Part shown: positions 53,031 through 62,977 of the stretch, piece after piece | How positions within the stretch are numbered: the stretch's first letter is position 1 | How the letters are laid out: each line of letters starts with the position of its first letter | From: Joostella atrarenae | GTDB lineage: Bacteria > Bacteroidota > Bacteroidia > Flavobacteriales > Flavobacteriaceae | Length of the DNA stretch: 64,000 bases | Assembly (NCBI RefSeq): GCF_021764745.1 | Contig: NZ_JAETXX010000002.1 | Span: forward strand, 310,001-374,000 | Direction of reading: 5' to 3' | Notes under the pieces: model-generated | What the model was told of the DNA's origin: nothing | The model's database searches: none | Seen by the model: the letters and a program-made list of their open reading frames with translations, nothing else | Program-made: the position numbers and the translations under genes

Positions 53031-53927
53031 ATGAAAAATTTTTATTACTTCTCCATTTGTATACTTTCCATCTTATTGTTTTCTTTTTCTGAATGGAAAG
53101 ATAAGGGTGATATAATTGCTGAAAATGCCGAAGTTGAAATGGCGGGAACAGGATTTAAATTCACAGAAGGACCTGCTGTAAACTCAAAAGGGCAAATTTA
53201 TTTTACAGACCAACCGAATGACAGAATTCATATTTGGGATTCAAAAAAGGGGATCTCTTTATACCTAGAGGGAACTCGGAGAGCTAATGGAATGTATTTT
53301 GATGAACAACAGCAATTACTAGCCTGTGCAGATGAGTTTAACCAGCTTATATATTTTGATAGTAATAAAGAGATTCATGTAATTTATGAAGATTTTGAAG
53401 GGAAACATCTAAACGGTCCAAACGACTTATGGATAAATAATAAAGGGGGAATCTATTTTACAGACCCATATTACCAGAGAAATTGGTGGGATGAAGACCA
53501 TACTGAGATTCAAAATACTCGTGGAGTTTACTATTTAAATCCAAGTGGTGAAATCTCAAGGGTAATAAATGACTTTAAAAAGCCTAATGGGATTATAGGT
53601 ACTCCAAATGGAAAAACGCTTTATGTTGCTGATATCGAAGATGACAAAATTTGGAAATATACTATTGAAAATGACGGGAGATTGACCAACAAGACCTTTT
53701 TTGCTCCTCATGGAAGCGATGGAATGACTATAGATAATAAAGGAAATGTTTATTTAACTTCTGGTAAAATATGGGTGTATAATCCTAAAGGAGAATTAAT
53801 AAAAGAGATTGAAACTCCTGAGAAACCAAGTAATGTATGCTTTGGAGGTAAAAAGAGAGATATTCTTTTTATTACAGCAAGAACATCAGTTTATACGCTA
53901 AAAATGAAAGTTAATGGAGTAGATTAG
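53031..53927 (+). CDS. SMP-30/gluconolactonase-family protein, exported
   Basis: 298 residues with an N-terminal signal peptide (hydrophobic ~3-20). It is a six-bladed beta-propeller of the SGL family. The metal-binding residues of SMP-30 are all here: Glu46 (FTEGPAV), Asn131 (LNGPNDLW), Asn186 (KPNGII) and Asp230 (GSDGMTID). It should hydrolyse a sugar lactone or related ester in the periplasm. It stands alone, with a TATATTTA -7-like box about 25 bases upstream. Confidence 0.9.
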   Translation: MKNFYYFSICILSILLFSFSEWKDKGDIIAENAEVEMAGTGFKFTEGPAVNSKGQIYFTDQPNDRIHIWDSKKGISLYLEGTRRANGMYFDEQQQLLACADEFNQLIYFDSNKEIHVIYEDFEGKHLNGPNDLWINNKGGIYFTDPYYQRNWWDEDHTEIQNTRGVYYLNPSGEISRVINDFKKPNGIIGTPNGKTLYVADIEDDKIWKYTIENDGRLTNKTFFAPHGSDGMTIDNKGNVYLTSGKIWVYNPKGELIKEIETPEKPSNVCFGGKKRDILFITARTSVYTLKMKVNGVD

Positions 53928-53948
53928 AAAACCATTCGTCAATTACAC

Positions 53949-53956
53949 TATCTTTG
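53949..53956 (+). promoter_or_regulatory. -7 promoter element for the Dus gene
   Basis: TATCTTTG is an exact TAnnTTTG match, 17 bases before the ATG at 53974. It overlaps the upstream GTG (53956) that would otherwise be a possible start, so the ATG is the start. Confidence 0.6.
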
Positions 53957-53973
53957 TGCCTCTAAATTATAAG

Positions 53974-54933
53974 ATGGCTTCTACTCTACTTTCATCGCCT
54001 TTGCAAGGCTTTACAGATTTCAGGTTTCGCAATGCTTTTCATCATTATTTTGGTGGGATAGATACCTTTTATGCTCCCTATATTAGACTTAACGGTAAGC
54101 TTAAAATTAAAGAATCTTATAAAAAAGATTTATCTCCAGAAAATAATACAACCCTAGAAGTTATTCCACAAGTAATTACCAACGACCCAGAGGAGTTTCT
54201 ATTTGTTGCTAAATATGTACAAAGTTTAGGCTATAAGGAGTTAAATTGGAATTTAGGATGTCCATATCCTATGGTTACAAAATCTGGAATGGGCTCCGGG
54301 CTAATCTGTAACCCACAACGAATAGATGAGGTGTTACATAAAGCTCACAATGAAACTGATATTTTAGTTTCTATGAAAATGAGAATGGGATATGAAAATG
54401 CTGAAGAAATTCTAGATACATTTTCTATTTTAGATCAATATCCTCTCAAAAACATAGCTATTCATGCCAGAATTGGAAAACAGCTCTATAAGGGGCCTGT
54501 AGATTTAGATGCCTTTGAGAAATGTATTAGTAGCACAAAACATAAATTATATTACAACGGAGATATTACAAGTGTTGCTGCATTTAAAGCAATAGAAAAA
54601 CGTTTTCCTTCCATAGATCATTATATGATAGGCCGTGGACTGATTGCAGATCCCTTTTTGCCGAGTATGATAAAAAATAACACTACAGAATATCCAGCAG
54701 ATAGATGGTCTATTTTTTCAGAATTTCATGATACTATTTATAAGCAATATGATGAGTATCTATCTGGTCCAACACCTATAAAAATGAAAATGTTAGGTTT
54801 TTGGGAGTATTTTTCTCAGGCTACTTCAAATCCTCAGAAAACATATAAAGCTATTAAAAAAGCTGGAAATCCTATAAAATATAGGCAAGCTGTAAATATG
54901 ATTCTCAATACAGAAGCTAAAATTAGAAACTAA
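53974..54933 (+). CDS. dus: tRNA-dihydrouridine synthase
   Basis: 319 residues from the ATG at 53974. The FMN-TIM-barrel of the Dus family shows SPLQGFTDFRFRN, LNWNLGCPYPMVTKSG with catalytic Cys96, SMKMRMG, IAIHARIGKQLYKG and YNGDITS, with the FMN-binding MIGRGLIADPFL near the C-terminus. It reduces specific uridines in the tRNA D-loop. The C-terminal ~85 residues form the usual helical domain. A GTG six codons upstream lies in the promoter and is not used. Confidence 0.93.
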   Translation: MASTLLSSPLQGFTDFRFRNAFHHYFGGIDTFYAPYIRLNGKLKIKESYKKDLSPENNTTLEVIPQVITNDPEEFLFVAKYVQSLGYKELNWNLGCPYPMVTKSGMGSGLICNPQRIDEVLHKAHNETDILVSMKMRMGYENAEEILDTFSILDQYPLKNIAIHARIGKQLYKGPVDLDAFEKCISSTKHKLYYNGDITSVAAFKAIEKRFPSIDHYMIGRGLIADPFLPSMIKNNTTEYPADRWSIFSEFHDTIYKQYDEYLSGPTPIKMKMLGFWEYFSQATSNPQKTYKAIKKAGNPIKYRQAVNMILNTEAKIRN

Positions 54934-55192
54934 CATATTATTGTCTTCATTTCCTATAGCTTCAATTTTACTTCTAAACGATAGGATTCTATTATACTAT
55001 GTTTTAACAGTTCTGTTTAAATTTTATTAAGAGAAAATAAATCAGTACGACTCGCTACAATAGCACAATTATTACTATTTTAGAGGTGTACAAAGGTTTT
55101 ATTAATGATTTATAACCTTTTACATCCCCCTTCCCTCGCTTAAGTCTCTGTACTTAAAAAGCTACAATCATTATTACATATAATAATTAAAA

Positions 55193-55591
55193 ATGCATAA
55201 AGAAACAGCTTATATAATTGTAAGAATGGCTATCGGGTTAAGCATGTTTGGACACGGACTCGTTCGCATTCCTAAACTCGAGGCTTTTAGTAACGGAATC
55301 ATAAAGACATTTGAAAACTCTATGCTCCCCGAGTTTTTGGTAATTCCATTCTCTTATGTATTACCATTTGCTGAATTAATATTTGGTCTTCTACTTATTT
55401 TAGGATTATTTACTAGAGTTGCAGCTATTGCAACTTCAATAGTATTACTTTCTCTAGTATTTGGATCTACATTAATAGAGAGTTGGGGGAACATCACTTC
55501 CCAGTTAATACATATTGCTTTTTTAGTATTCGTTATTCAAAACATAGAAGAGAACACCTATGCTATTGATAATATTATTAAACAGAAGTAA
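55193..55591 (+). CDS. DoxX-family membrane protein
   Basis: 132 residues with four membrane helices (IIVRMAIGLSMFGHGL, FLVIPFSYVLPFAELIFGLL, AAIATSIVLLSLVFGSTL, LIHIAFLVFVIQNI). The FGHGL motif in helix 1 and PFAELIFGLLLILGLFTR are DoxX features. These proteins are linked to thiol-redox or quinone-related membrane functions but are poorly defined. It lies 72 bases before the second TolC gene and may be co-transcribed. Confidence 0.85.
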   Translation: MHKETAYIIVRMAIGLSMFGHGLVRIPKLEAFSNGIIKTFENSMLPEFLVIPFSYVLPFAELIFGLLLILGLFTRVAAIATSIVLLSLVFGSTLIESWGNITSQLIHIAFLVFVIQNIEENTYAIDNIIKQK

Positions 55592-55663
55592 AAGTTGAAC
55601 TAGAGTCATTCTAGTTATATTTAATAAATAAAGATATAATCTTTGACTAACACATAATAAGTA

Positions 55664-57058
55664 ATGATTAAAAAAATACTCTTAATAAGTTTCCTTAACA
55701 TTATCTGTTTTAGTCCTATAAATGCTCAAAATAATTTGAGTAATGTCGAAATTGATCTTATTAATCGGGGGTTAGAAAAAAGTTACGAATTGAAAAACTC
55801 CATTCATGAATTATCGATTGATAGTATTGAAAGAAAGACTATCCGACAAAACTTTATTCCAACTTTAGAACTGGATGCTCTTTATGGATATGGATCGAGT
55901 GGAATAAATGTTGACTTTCCTACGCTTCAACTGCCCATTACAGGAGTGAATTTATTTGATGGCAAGACTAGTTTTGATGCTCAAGGTCAAGTCTTTAATA
56001 CCAATCTTACCGCTAAGGCATTACTGTTTTCTGGATTACAAGTTAACTATGGTTCTAAAGCTACCGATGAAAAAATTAAGGCTAAAAACTATATGCTCAC
56101 TGCAAAAAGAGCAGATCTTGTAAAAGACATGATAGCTACTTTTGATAAAATAGAATTCTTAAAACGATCTGAAGTTGTTATTTTAAAAAGCGAAGAGCGA
56201 TTGGCTAAAGAAAAAGCTAGAGTAACCACAGCAATAAAAAATGGATTAGCAATTCCATATGATCGTGATAAAATTACAGCATCAGAATTAAACTTAGCAT
56301 CAAAAAAAGCAGAGCTATATGGAAATCTAGGATTATTGTATTTAAAGCTCTCTATGCTTACAGATGTTGATGTTTCAACATTAGAAAAACAAAATTTCGA
56401 ATTAAAACCATGGGAACTCCAACGTAATAATAATACTTTTAGTGATCGTTCAGAGTTAAAAGCATTAAATGCATCAGTAAGTGCTTACGATTATAAATTA
56501 AAGATGAATCGCAATTCATTCTTACCAAAAATTCAAGCAAGGGCGTCTCTTTCATATTCTAATTTATTTAATGCCAATTTAGACACACCATATAGTCTGT
56601 TGCCTGGTGGTACTAATATCAATTTAGAGCTAAATGAATTCGAACTCTTTCCAACATACTTTCTCGGCGTAGGAATGCATTGGGATATATTCACAGGATT
56701 AAAAAATACTAATGAAACCAAAAAGACACAGATTCAAAAAAGTATTGCGGAAGAGGAAAAAAACGAGGTCGAAGAGAAACTAGAACTATTTGCAAAAAAG
56801 ATGGAAATAGATTTTGAAGTTAAAAATCAGCAATTACTATTTAAAAAGCAAGAAATGGAAGTTGCCAAAAACAGCTTAAATCTAGCTATTAAGAGTTATC
56901 ATGAAGGATTAATATCCATTACAGACCGTTTACAAACAGAAACTGAATACCAAAATGCTGCTTTAAGTTACTACAAGTTAGTTGTCGAGCAGCGTATGGT
57001 GGCAGTAGATTTATTGATCTCTAAAGGGAGCTTAGAAATAGAGAATTTAAATAATTAG
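55664..57058 (+). CDS. TolC-family outer-membrane protein, second operon
   Basis: 464 residues with a signal peptide ending INAQ (residue ~22). Two outer-membrane-efflux repeats are visible, with long helices rich in Lys/Glu between short beta segments; LNASVSAYDYKLKMNRNSFLPKI and HWDIFTGLKNTNETKK fit TolC barrels. It lies 15 bases before the HlyD gene in a four-gene export operon. Confidence 0.92.
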   Translation: MIKKILLISFLNIICFSPINAQNNLSNVEIDLINRGLEKSYELKNSIHELSIDSIERKTIRQNFIPTLELDALYGYGSSGINVDFPTLQLPITGVNLFDGKTSFDAQGQVFNTNLTAKALLFSGLQVNYGSKATDEKIKAKNYMLTAKRADLVKDMIATFDKIEFLKRSEVVILKSEERLAKEKARVTTAIKNGLAIPYDRDKITASELNLASKKAELYGNLGLLYLKLSMLTDVDVSTLEKQNFELKPWELQRNNNTFSDRSELKALNASVSAYDYKLKMNRNSFLPKIQARASLSYSNLFNANLDTPYSLLPGGTNINLELNEFELFPTYFLGVGMHWDIFTGLKNTNETKKTQIQKSIAEEEKNEVEEKLELFAKKMEIDFEVKNQQLLFKKQEMEVAKNSLNLAIKSYHEGLISITDRLQTETEYQNAALSYYKLVVEQRMVAVDLLISKGSLEIENLNN

Positions 57059-57073
57059 AAATTTATTTTGATC

Positions 57074-58057
57074 ATGAAAAACAAAAAGCAACTCTTTATA
57101 TTAATTATTCCTGTATTAATCATCATTATTGGAATCGTTATATTAATATTTCTGAAACCCGATAAGAATGATAATCGTGTTTTTGTCGGGTTATTTGAAA
57201 CCACAGAGATTCGCGTGGCTTCTGAAATTCCTGGTCGAATTGAAACAATTTATACAAAACTTGGAGATCAAGTTAAAAAAGGACAACTTTTAGCAACTAT
57301 AGAAAGTGATATTATAGATGCGAAAGTTAAACAAGCAGAAGGAATGTACGATGCTGCTAAATCCGTAAATCAAAAAGCAATCTCTGGAGCTAGGAGTCAA
57401 GAAGTTCTTGCTGCTGGAGACAAATATAAGATGGCGCAAAGTCAGTATAATTTCGCCGAGAAGTCATATAAAAGATTAGAAGCCATGGCAAAAGACAGTT
57501 TAATTTCACAACAACAATTAGATGAAGTTACTTTTAAACGAGACGCTGCATTTGAGCAAATGAACGCCGCAAAATCTATTTTTGAAATGGCAAAAGAAGG
57601 AGCTAGAATCGAAGATAAAAATGCTTCTAAAGGAAAAATGAATGCGGCTGGCGGTAAAGTAAGTGAGGCTAAAGCATATTATAAAGAACTGGAGATATAT
57701 GCACCTGTTTCTGGAGAAATATCTGCTAAGTTGGCGGAAGAAAGCGAAGTGATGCCCGCCGGTTACCCTATATTTACAATTCAGAAATTAGAAGAAATTC
57801 ATGCCGTTATTCATATAAGAGAAGATTTTCTTAGTGATTTTAAAATGGGTACTGAAATTTCAGGAAAACTCCCTGCTTTTGATAATAGATCCCATAAATT
57901 TAAAGTCACTTATATTGCACCAATGGCTGATTTTGCAGATTGGATCCCTACAGCAGATAAAGGTAGGTTGGATATGAAAACATTTGAAATTCACTTATCC
58001 CCCGCAGAAAAAATTGATGGATTACGACCAGGAATGAGTTTAAATATTAAACTTTGA
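57074..58057 (+). CDS. HlyD-family membrane-fusion protein
   Basis: 327 residues from the ATG at 57074 (a TTG two codons before is not preferred). It has an N-terminal membrane anchor (LFILIIPVLIIIIGIVILIF), then VASEIPGRIETIYTK, a lipoyl half (VKKGQLLATIESD), a long helical hairpin (~80-190), the second lipoyl half (IYAPVSGEISAKLAEESEV) and a beta-barrel domain. Its stop overlaps the next gene's TTG start. It connects the two ABC-2 permeases to the TolC protein. Confidence 0.92.
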   Translation: MKNKKQLFILIIPVLIIIIGIVILIFLKPDKNDNRVFVGLFETTEIRVASEIPGRIETIYTKLGDQVKKGQLLATIESDIIDAKVKQAEGMYDAAKSVNQKAISGARSQEVLAAGDKYKMAQSQYNFAEKSYKRLEAMAKDSLISQQQLDEVTFKRDAAFEQMNAAKSIFEMAKEGARIEDKNASKGKMNAAGGKVSEAKAYYKELEIYAPVSGEISAKLAEESEVMPAGYPIFTIQKLEEIHAVIHIREDFLSDFKMGTEISGKLPAFDNRSHKFKVTYIAPMADFADWIPTADKGRLDMKTFEIHLSPAEKIDGLRPGMSLNIKL

Positions 58058-59214
58058 AAATCATATTACAAATAATAATTAGAGAGCTTCAAAGACTAAG
58101 AAAAAGACCTGCAGCATGGGTTCTTCTATTAGTGATTCCTATTGGAATATTTTTCTATTTGGGTGCTATTTATGAAAAAGGAGCAATAGAAAACGTTCCG
58201 ATTGCAATTTTAGATTTAGACCATTCAGATTTAAGTAGAACAGTCATTAATAATGTAGAAGCCTCTCCAAAGTTAAGCATCGTTAAATTTTTAAATACTC
58301 ATGATAACATTGATGAAATATTTATAAAGTATCCTGAAATCAAGGGATTTTATGTAATCCCAAAAAACTTTCAGAAGAATATCTTTAAAGGACAACAAGA
58401 AAACATTTTAGTCTATTCGAATTCTTCAAATATTATTTATGGGAATCTTATTTATAAAGAAGCAGCAACTTTTATTAATACGATGTCTGCTGGAATTAAT
58501 TTAAAAAACTTTAAACTAAGCGGGATCCCTAAAGAAAAAGCTATGAAAATAGCAATGCCTATTAGAGTAATTGCAAAACCCATGTACAACCCCTACTATA
58601 ACTACCTTTATTATCTAATACCTGGGCTTACAACCGTATTGTTACAAATGATAGTCTTTTTTTTGGCGGCTAGGTCTATCAACTCTGAGTATACAGATAA
58701 TACTTTTAATGAATTATTAAGTTTTTCTAATGGTAGTATTTTTAAAATAGTAATAGGAAAATTACTTACCTATACCCTCCTAGGTTTTATGATAGCAGTT
58801 TTCATATTTTCTATGGTACATCCACTTTTAGGGATTCCAACTAGTAAAGGAACTTTATCTTTTTTATGGGTGGTTATAGTATTCGTTTTAGCAAATGCAA
58901 TGTTAGGAATTATGATTTCTACAATCTTTAAAAATGAAGCTATAGCGATGGATATATCCTTTGTGTACAATTCTCCAGCATTCGTCTTCAGTGGTTTTAC
59001 TTTCCCGATAATAGCAATGCCAGCTTTTAATGCATGGTATGCACAATTAATACCATATACTCATTTTTTAAGTGCATTTATAAAAGGCGTAGAGATGAAT
59101 ACCCCTTTTTCATTTTTAATCCAACCTATCATATATTTATTACTTTTCTTTTTAACGGGTTATATCATAACCATTACTATTCTAATATTTCAAAATAAAA
59201 AAATTGAGGTATGA
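58054..59214 (+). CDS. ABC-2-type permease (YhhJ/YbhR-like), first
   Basis: 386 residues from a TTG start that overlaps the HlyD stop by four bases. It has one N-terminal helix (AWVLLLVIPIGIFFYLGAIY), a large extracytoplasmic domain (~45-190, with PIAILDLDHSDLSRTV) and five C-terminal helices. This is the ABC2_membrane_3 arrangement. Its pair follows directly with a four-base overlap. No ATP-binding protein is encoded in the operon or nearby, so the energy source must be a distant gene or the pair works otherwise. Confidence 0.88.
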   Translation: MKIILQIIIRELQRLRKRPAAWVLLLVIPIGIFFYLGAIYEKGAIENVPIAILDLDHSDLSRTVINNVEASPKLSIVKFLNTHDNIDEIFIKYPEIKGFYVIPKNFQKNIFKGQQENILVYSNSSNIIYGNLIYKEAATFINTMSAGINLKNFKLSGIPKEKAMKIAMPIRVIAKPMYNPYYNYLYYLIPGLTTVLLQMIVFFLAARSINSEYTDNTFNELLSFSNGSIFKIVIGKLLTYTLLGFMIAVFIFSMVHPLLGIPTSKGTLSFLWVVIVFVLANAMLGIMISTIFKNEAIAMDISFVYNSPAFVFSGFTFPIIAMPAFNAWYAQLIPYTHFLSAFIKGVEMNTPFSFLIQPIIYLLLFFLTGYIITITILIFQNKKIEV

Positions 59215-60380
59215 AAAAATGGTTTTCAATATTAAAAAAAGAACTGTCTTTAATTATTGAAGATAAAAGTATTCTTCTTACTTGTTTGGTAGCACCCATA
59301 CTCTATGCGTTTTTTATAGGTTCTATTTATTCTGAAAAGGAAGTCTCTGAAATTCCAATTGCCATTGTCGATTATGACCATTCTAATCTATCTAGAAAAG
59401 TTTCTAGATTAATAGATGCATCTGAAAAAGTAGCTATTAATGGTCATTATTCATCTTTTGAAGATGCGATGTTTCTTTTTAACAATCTAGATGTTCAAGG
59501 AATAGTTATCTTCCCTAAAGGTTTTCAGGAAAAGACTATGAACCTAGACGGTTCAAGTATAGAGGTCATATTAAACAACACAAAATTTCTTACATCAAAT
59601 GAAATTAATAAATCAATTCAGCAGGTCATATTAACTGTTGGAGGAGGTGTAAGAATGCAATATTTTATTTCTAATAAAATTCCTGTAGAAGTTGCTAAAC
59701 AAAAGGCTCAACCAATAATGCCAATAATAAAATCAATCTATAACGCCACCAATAATTATGGAGATTACCTACTTCCTATTTTACTGATTCTAATTCTTCA
59801 ACAAACCTTAATTATTGGATTTGGACAAAGTGTTGTTCACGAATTTAAACAGGGAACCTTTCAATATTTAGAAAAATATAATTTTTTCGATTTTATAAAA
59901 GTTTTTACTGCTAAAAGTTTTTATTATGTCTTCCTTTATACGGCGTACTTTTTCGTATTCTATAAAGTAATATTTCCCCATTTTTCATTAGGATTTAATG
60001 GATCAATCTATTTACATTTAATTTTAAGCTTTCTATTCATAGCTGTTATATTGCTATATACAATTCTATTTGCATCCTTTTTTAAAACAATGATTGGGTG
60101 GACAGAGGTATTGGCATTTTCTACATATCCATTATTCTTAGTTTCGGGGTATTCATGGCCTATTGATGCTATGCCTATTGGATTGCAAGCATTTGCAAAT
60201 TCATTACCTTCTACGCCCTATTTTAGTATATTTAATTCTTTGGCAACAGAAGGAGCTGAACTTTCTGATATTACAAATGGCTTTATTCATTTACTCATCT
60301 TGTTTTTAATAGGGTATCTGTTACTATATCTAAGGTTTAGGTATATAAAACAAAAAGCAACAAGAGTTTTAATTGAATAG
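59211..60380 (+). CDS. ABC-2-type permease (YhhJ/YbhR-like), second
   Basis: 389 residues, paralogous to the preceding gene: the same layout with an N-terminal helix, a large loop containing PIAIVDYDHSNLSRKV, which nearly repeats the motif of the first permease, and five or six C-terminal helices. The two presumably form a heterodimer. The Walker motifs of an ABC ATPase are absent from both. The operon ends about 50 bases before the antiporter gene, which has its own promoter element. Confidence 0.88.
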   Translation: MKKWFSILKKELSLIIEDKSILLTCLVAPILYAFFIGSIYSEKEVSEIPIAIVDYDHSNLSRKVSRLIDASEKVAINGHYSSFEDAMFLFNNLDVQGIVIFPKGFQEKTMNLDGSSIEVILNNTKFLTSNEINKSIQQVILTVGGGVRMQYFISNKIPVEVAKQKAQPIMPIIKSIYNATNNYGDYLLPILLILILQQTLIIGFGQSVVHEFKQGTFQYLEKYNFFDFIKVFTAKSFYYVFLYTAYFFVFYKVIFPHFSLGFNGSIYLHLILSFLFIAVILLYTILFASFFKTMIGWTEVLAFSTYPLFLVSGYSWPIDAMPIGLQAFANSLPSTPYFSIFNSLATEGAELSDITNGFIHLLILFLIGYLLLYLRFRYIKQKATRVLIE

Positions 60381-60401
60381 TATTAAAAAAATAGAAAACT
60401 G

Positions 60402-60409
60402 TATTTTTG
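60402..60409 (+). promoter_or_regulatory. -7 promoter element for the antiporter gene
   Basis: TATTTTTG matches TAnnTTTG, 23 bases before the antiporter ATG. No convincing -33 box. Confidence 0.5.
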
Positions 60410-60432
60410 TTTGTTAATGATTATTATAGCTA

Positions 60433-61893
60433 ATGAATTTAACGATTGAAAACATCCTTTTAGTCGGCTCTTTATTACTTCTTATAAGTATCCTAGCCGG
60501 TAAAACTTCATATAAATTTGGTGTTCCAACGCTGTTACTTTTCCTAGGTATTGGAATGTTAGCAGGTTCTGATGGGATTGGAGGAATTCATTTTGACAAC
60601 CCCAGACTAGCACAGTTTATTGGTGTAGTTTCACTAAATTTCATCTTATTTTCTGGAGGTTTAGATACAAACTGGAAAGCCATTAAACCTGTTATAAAAG
60701 AAGGAATAGCACTATCAACGTTAGGCGTATTATTAACTGCAGTATCTTTAGGTACTTTTGTATATTACGTTACCGATTTCACAATTTATGAAAGCCTTCT
60801 TCTAGGGTCTATTGTCTCTTCTACAGATGCCGCAGCAGTATTTTCTATTTTACGCTCTAAAAGCCTTGCTTTAAAGAACAACTTAAGACCTACATTAGAA
60901 TTAGAAAGTGGAAGTAACGACCCTATGGCTTATGTACTTACCATTGCTTTTCTAACATTAGTTATAAATCAAGATCAAAGCTTTTTATCGATCATACCTC
61001 TATTTTTGCAACAGATGATTTTAGGAGGTCTTGCAGGTTTTGGATTTGGAATACTTAGTAAGCTTATTATTAATAAAGTTAAGCTTGATTTTGAAGGGCT
61101 CTATCCTGTATTAGTTATTGCCTTAATGTTTATTACATTTTCTGCAACCGATTTTGTTGGTGGTAATGGCTTTCTAGCTATCTATATTTGTGCTGTTTAT
61201 TTAGGAAATCAAGATTTGATCCATAAAAAGACTATCTTAAAAATGTTTGATGGTTTAGCATGGCTCATGCAGATTGTACTTTTCCTTACTTTAGGTTTAC
61301 TTGTTTTCCCTTCTCAAATAATCCCTTATATGGGAATTGGACTTCTTATATCTTTATTTTTAATTGTAGTAGCCCGTCCAATTGGAGTATTTATAAGTCT
61401 TATGTTCTTTAAAATGAAATTGAGAAGAAGGTTTTATATTTCTTGGGTTGGATTGCGTGGTGCAGTTCCAATAGTATTTGCAACATATCCCCTACTTGCT
61501 GGCGTTGAAAAAGCAAATATGATGTTCAATATTGTATTCTTTATATCTGTTACATCAATAATAATTCAAGGTACGACACTTTCTGTAGTTGCAAAATGGT
61601 TGAATGTGGCTTTACCTGAAGAAGATAAAAAATTAAGCACTGCAGATCAATTAATGGCGGAGAATCCGAAGGCTGAAATGAAAGAAATGATTATTACTTC
61701 TGATTGTAGTGCTGTAGATAAGAAAATTGTAGAATTAGGCTTCCCTAAAAATGCTATAATAGCAATGATAAAAAGAGACAATACATATATCACACCAAAT
61801 GGCTCTACTAAAATTGAAGCCGATGACGTTTTGATTGTTCTTGCTGATAGGCCTGCTATTTTTGATGACGTTTACAAAACTCTTAAAGCTTAG
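60433..61893 (+). CDS. Potassium/proton antiporter (NhaP2/CPA family) with TrkA-C domain
   Basis: 486 residues with about 12-13 membrane helices (1-395), including the exchanger signatures LFLGIGMLAGSDGIGG, GSIVSSTDAAAVFSIL (acidic ion site), LELESGSNDPMAY and SWVGLRGAVPIVFATYP. A cytosolic C-terminal RCK-C/TrkA-C domain (~405-480) should regulate it by ligand. This is the NhaP2/CvrA type that exports K+ or Na+ for protons. Single-gene unit converging on the haem-binding protein gene. Confidence 0.9.
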   Translation: MNLTIENILLVGSLLLLISILAGKTSYKFGVPTLLLFLGIGMLAGSDGIGGIHFDNPRLAQFIGVVSLNFILFSGGLDTNWKAIKPVIKEGIALSTLGVLLTAVSLGTFVYYVTDFTIYESLLLGSIVSSTDAAAVFSILRSKSLALKNNLRPTLELESGSNDPMAYVLTIAFLTLVINQDQSFLSIIPLFLQQMILGGLAGFGFGILSKLIINKVKLDFEGLYPVLVIALMFITFSATDFVGGNGFLAIYICAVYLGNQDLIHKKTILKMFDGLAWLMQIVLFLTLGLLVFPSQIIPYMGIGLLISLFLIVVARPIGVFISLMFFKMKLRRRFYISWVGLRGAVPIVFATYPLLAGVEKANMMFNIVFFISVTSIIIQGTTLSVVAKWLNVALPEEDKKLSTADQLMAENPKAEMKEMIITSDCSAVDKKIVELGFPKNAIIAMIKRDNTYITPNGSTKIEADDVLIVLADRPAIFDDVYKTLKA

Positions 61894-61958
61894 TACGATT
61901 TATATCTAAAAATATTATATTACAAGTTGATTTTAATTATACTAAAATAAATGAGTTA

Positions 61959-62426
61959 TTACATTTCAGGATAATTATCTTTTATCAATCTTTCTCTGAT
62001 GCTATAAACCCAATCTTGTATAAGTTTTTTTTCATGCTCTGTAATTTTAGCTTCTTCATAAAGCCAATTATATGCTTTTTTAGGCATTCTTTCTGTCTGA
62101 ACATCAAAATCTATAGCTACAATAGCGATTTCTCTTTCTAAGACTGTATAGTCTCCCCACTCTGAGAAATTTAACACCCGTTTTCCATTACGGATGTTAT
62201 TATTAACATATAACGATACAGGAAAAATTTTATCTATAAAACTATAGTTTGTGTAATTAGAATGACAATCATAGCAAGAAGATTTAATAATTGCTGAAAC
62301 TTCATCAGATGTCTCTTCAAAAATTAGAATATCAGAATCAGTAGCTTTTAGTTGTACGTTTTCTTCAGTACTAAAAAACTGTAACAGAATAAAAACTGAT
62401 ATAAAAAAAACAATAAGTTTCTTCAT
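61959..62426 (-). CDS. Haem-binding domain protein (single CxxCH)
   Basis: 155 residues from the ATG at 62426. The signal peptide is KLIVFFISVFILLQFF. The only CxxCH is SSCYDCHSNYTNY, followed by KRVLNFSEWG; together they are the haem-bd signature of small exported c-type haem proteins. It should be periplasmic and carry one covalent haem. The electron partner is not known. A TTG three codons upstream is in frame but unlikely. Confidence 0.82.
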   Translation of the reverse strand: MKKLIVFFISVFILLQFFSTEENVQLKATDSDILIFEETSDEVSAIIKSSCYDCHSNYTNYSFIDKIFPVSLYVNNNIRNGKRVLNFSEWGDYTVLEREIAIVAIDFDVQTERMPKKAYNWLYEEAKITEHEKKLIQDWVYSIRERLIKDNYPEM

Positions 62427-62491
62427 AAAGAGCAAAGCGAAAGGTATCCCTATGGATTAAAAAGTAGAGACACTGTAATGCATAATAAATA

Positions 62492-62977
62492 TTAAAATTC
62501 GTAACCCAATTGAAGTCCCATTATAATTTTAAAATCTTCTCCTATTTGAGCTCCTAATACAGGTCCTGTATGCCAACCAGTATCACCAAAAAAGTAGTTA
62601 TACTCCCCTTCTAAGCTTAGTGAAACTTTTGTATCTAAATGAGAGTTTGGCATGGAGAAACTTGGACCAGCATTTAGGGTTAAAAAAGGCCATGGTTTAT
62701 GACTAACAACTGCTGTTAACTCATGTCCGATTCTGCCTTCTTCTTCAAAAACCATCGTATACGCACCCCCAAATGCCCATTTATGGGATATCCAATATGT
62801 TATAAATAATTCGGAACCAAAATCTACATTACCACTTTCTGGTGTGTAGAAATAAACTCCCGTAAGTGCAGTTTCAAAACCAGGCTCTTTAGAATGTTCT
62901 TCGCTATGATGTTCTTGGGAATATAAAAAACCTCCTGATAAAAGAAGGATTAAAAAAAAGATTGTACTATTCTTCAT
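62492..62977 (-). CDS. Small outer-membrane beta-barrel-like protein
   Basis: 161 residues with a signal peptide ending LYSQ (~20). The mature part begins with a His/Glu-rich stretch (EHHSEEHSKE) and then shows alternating hydrophobic strands ending in IIMGLQLGYEF, a C-terminal Phe typical of outer-membrane barrels. Function is unknown; the His-rich N-terminus could bind metal. It overlaps the DUF6787-like gene by 11 bases, so the two are coupled. Confidence 0.7.
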   Translation of the reverse strand: MKNSTIFFLILLLSGGFLYSQEHHSEEHSKEPGFETALTGVYFYTPESGNVDFGSELFITYWISHKWAFGGAYTMVFEEEGRIGHELTAVVSHKPWPFLTLNAGPSFSMPNSHLDTKVSLSLEGEYNYFFGDTGWHTGPVLGAQIGEDFKIIMGLQLGYEF

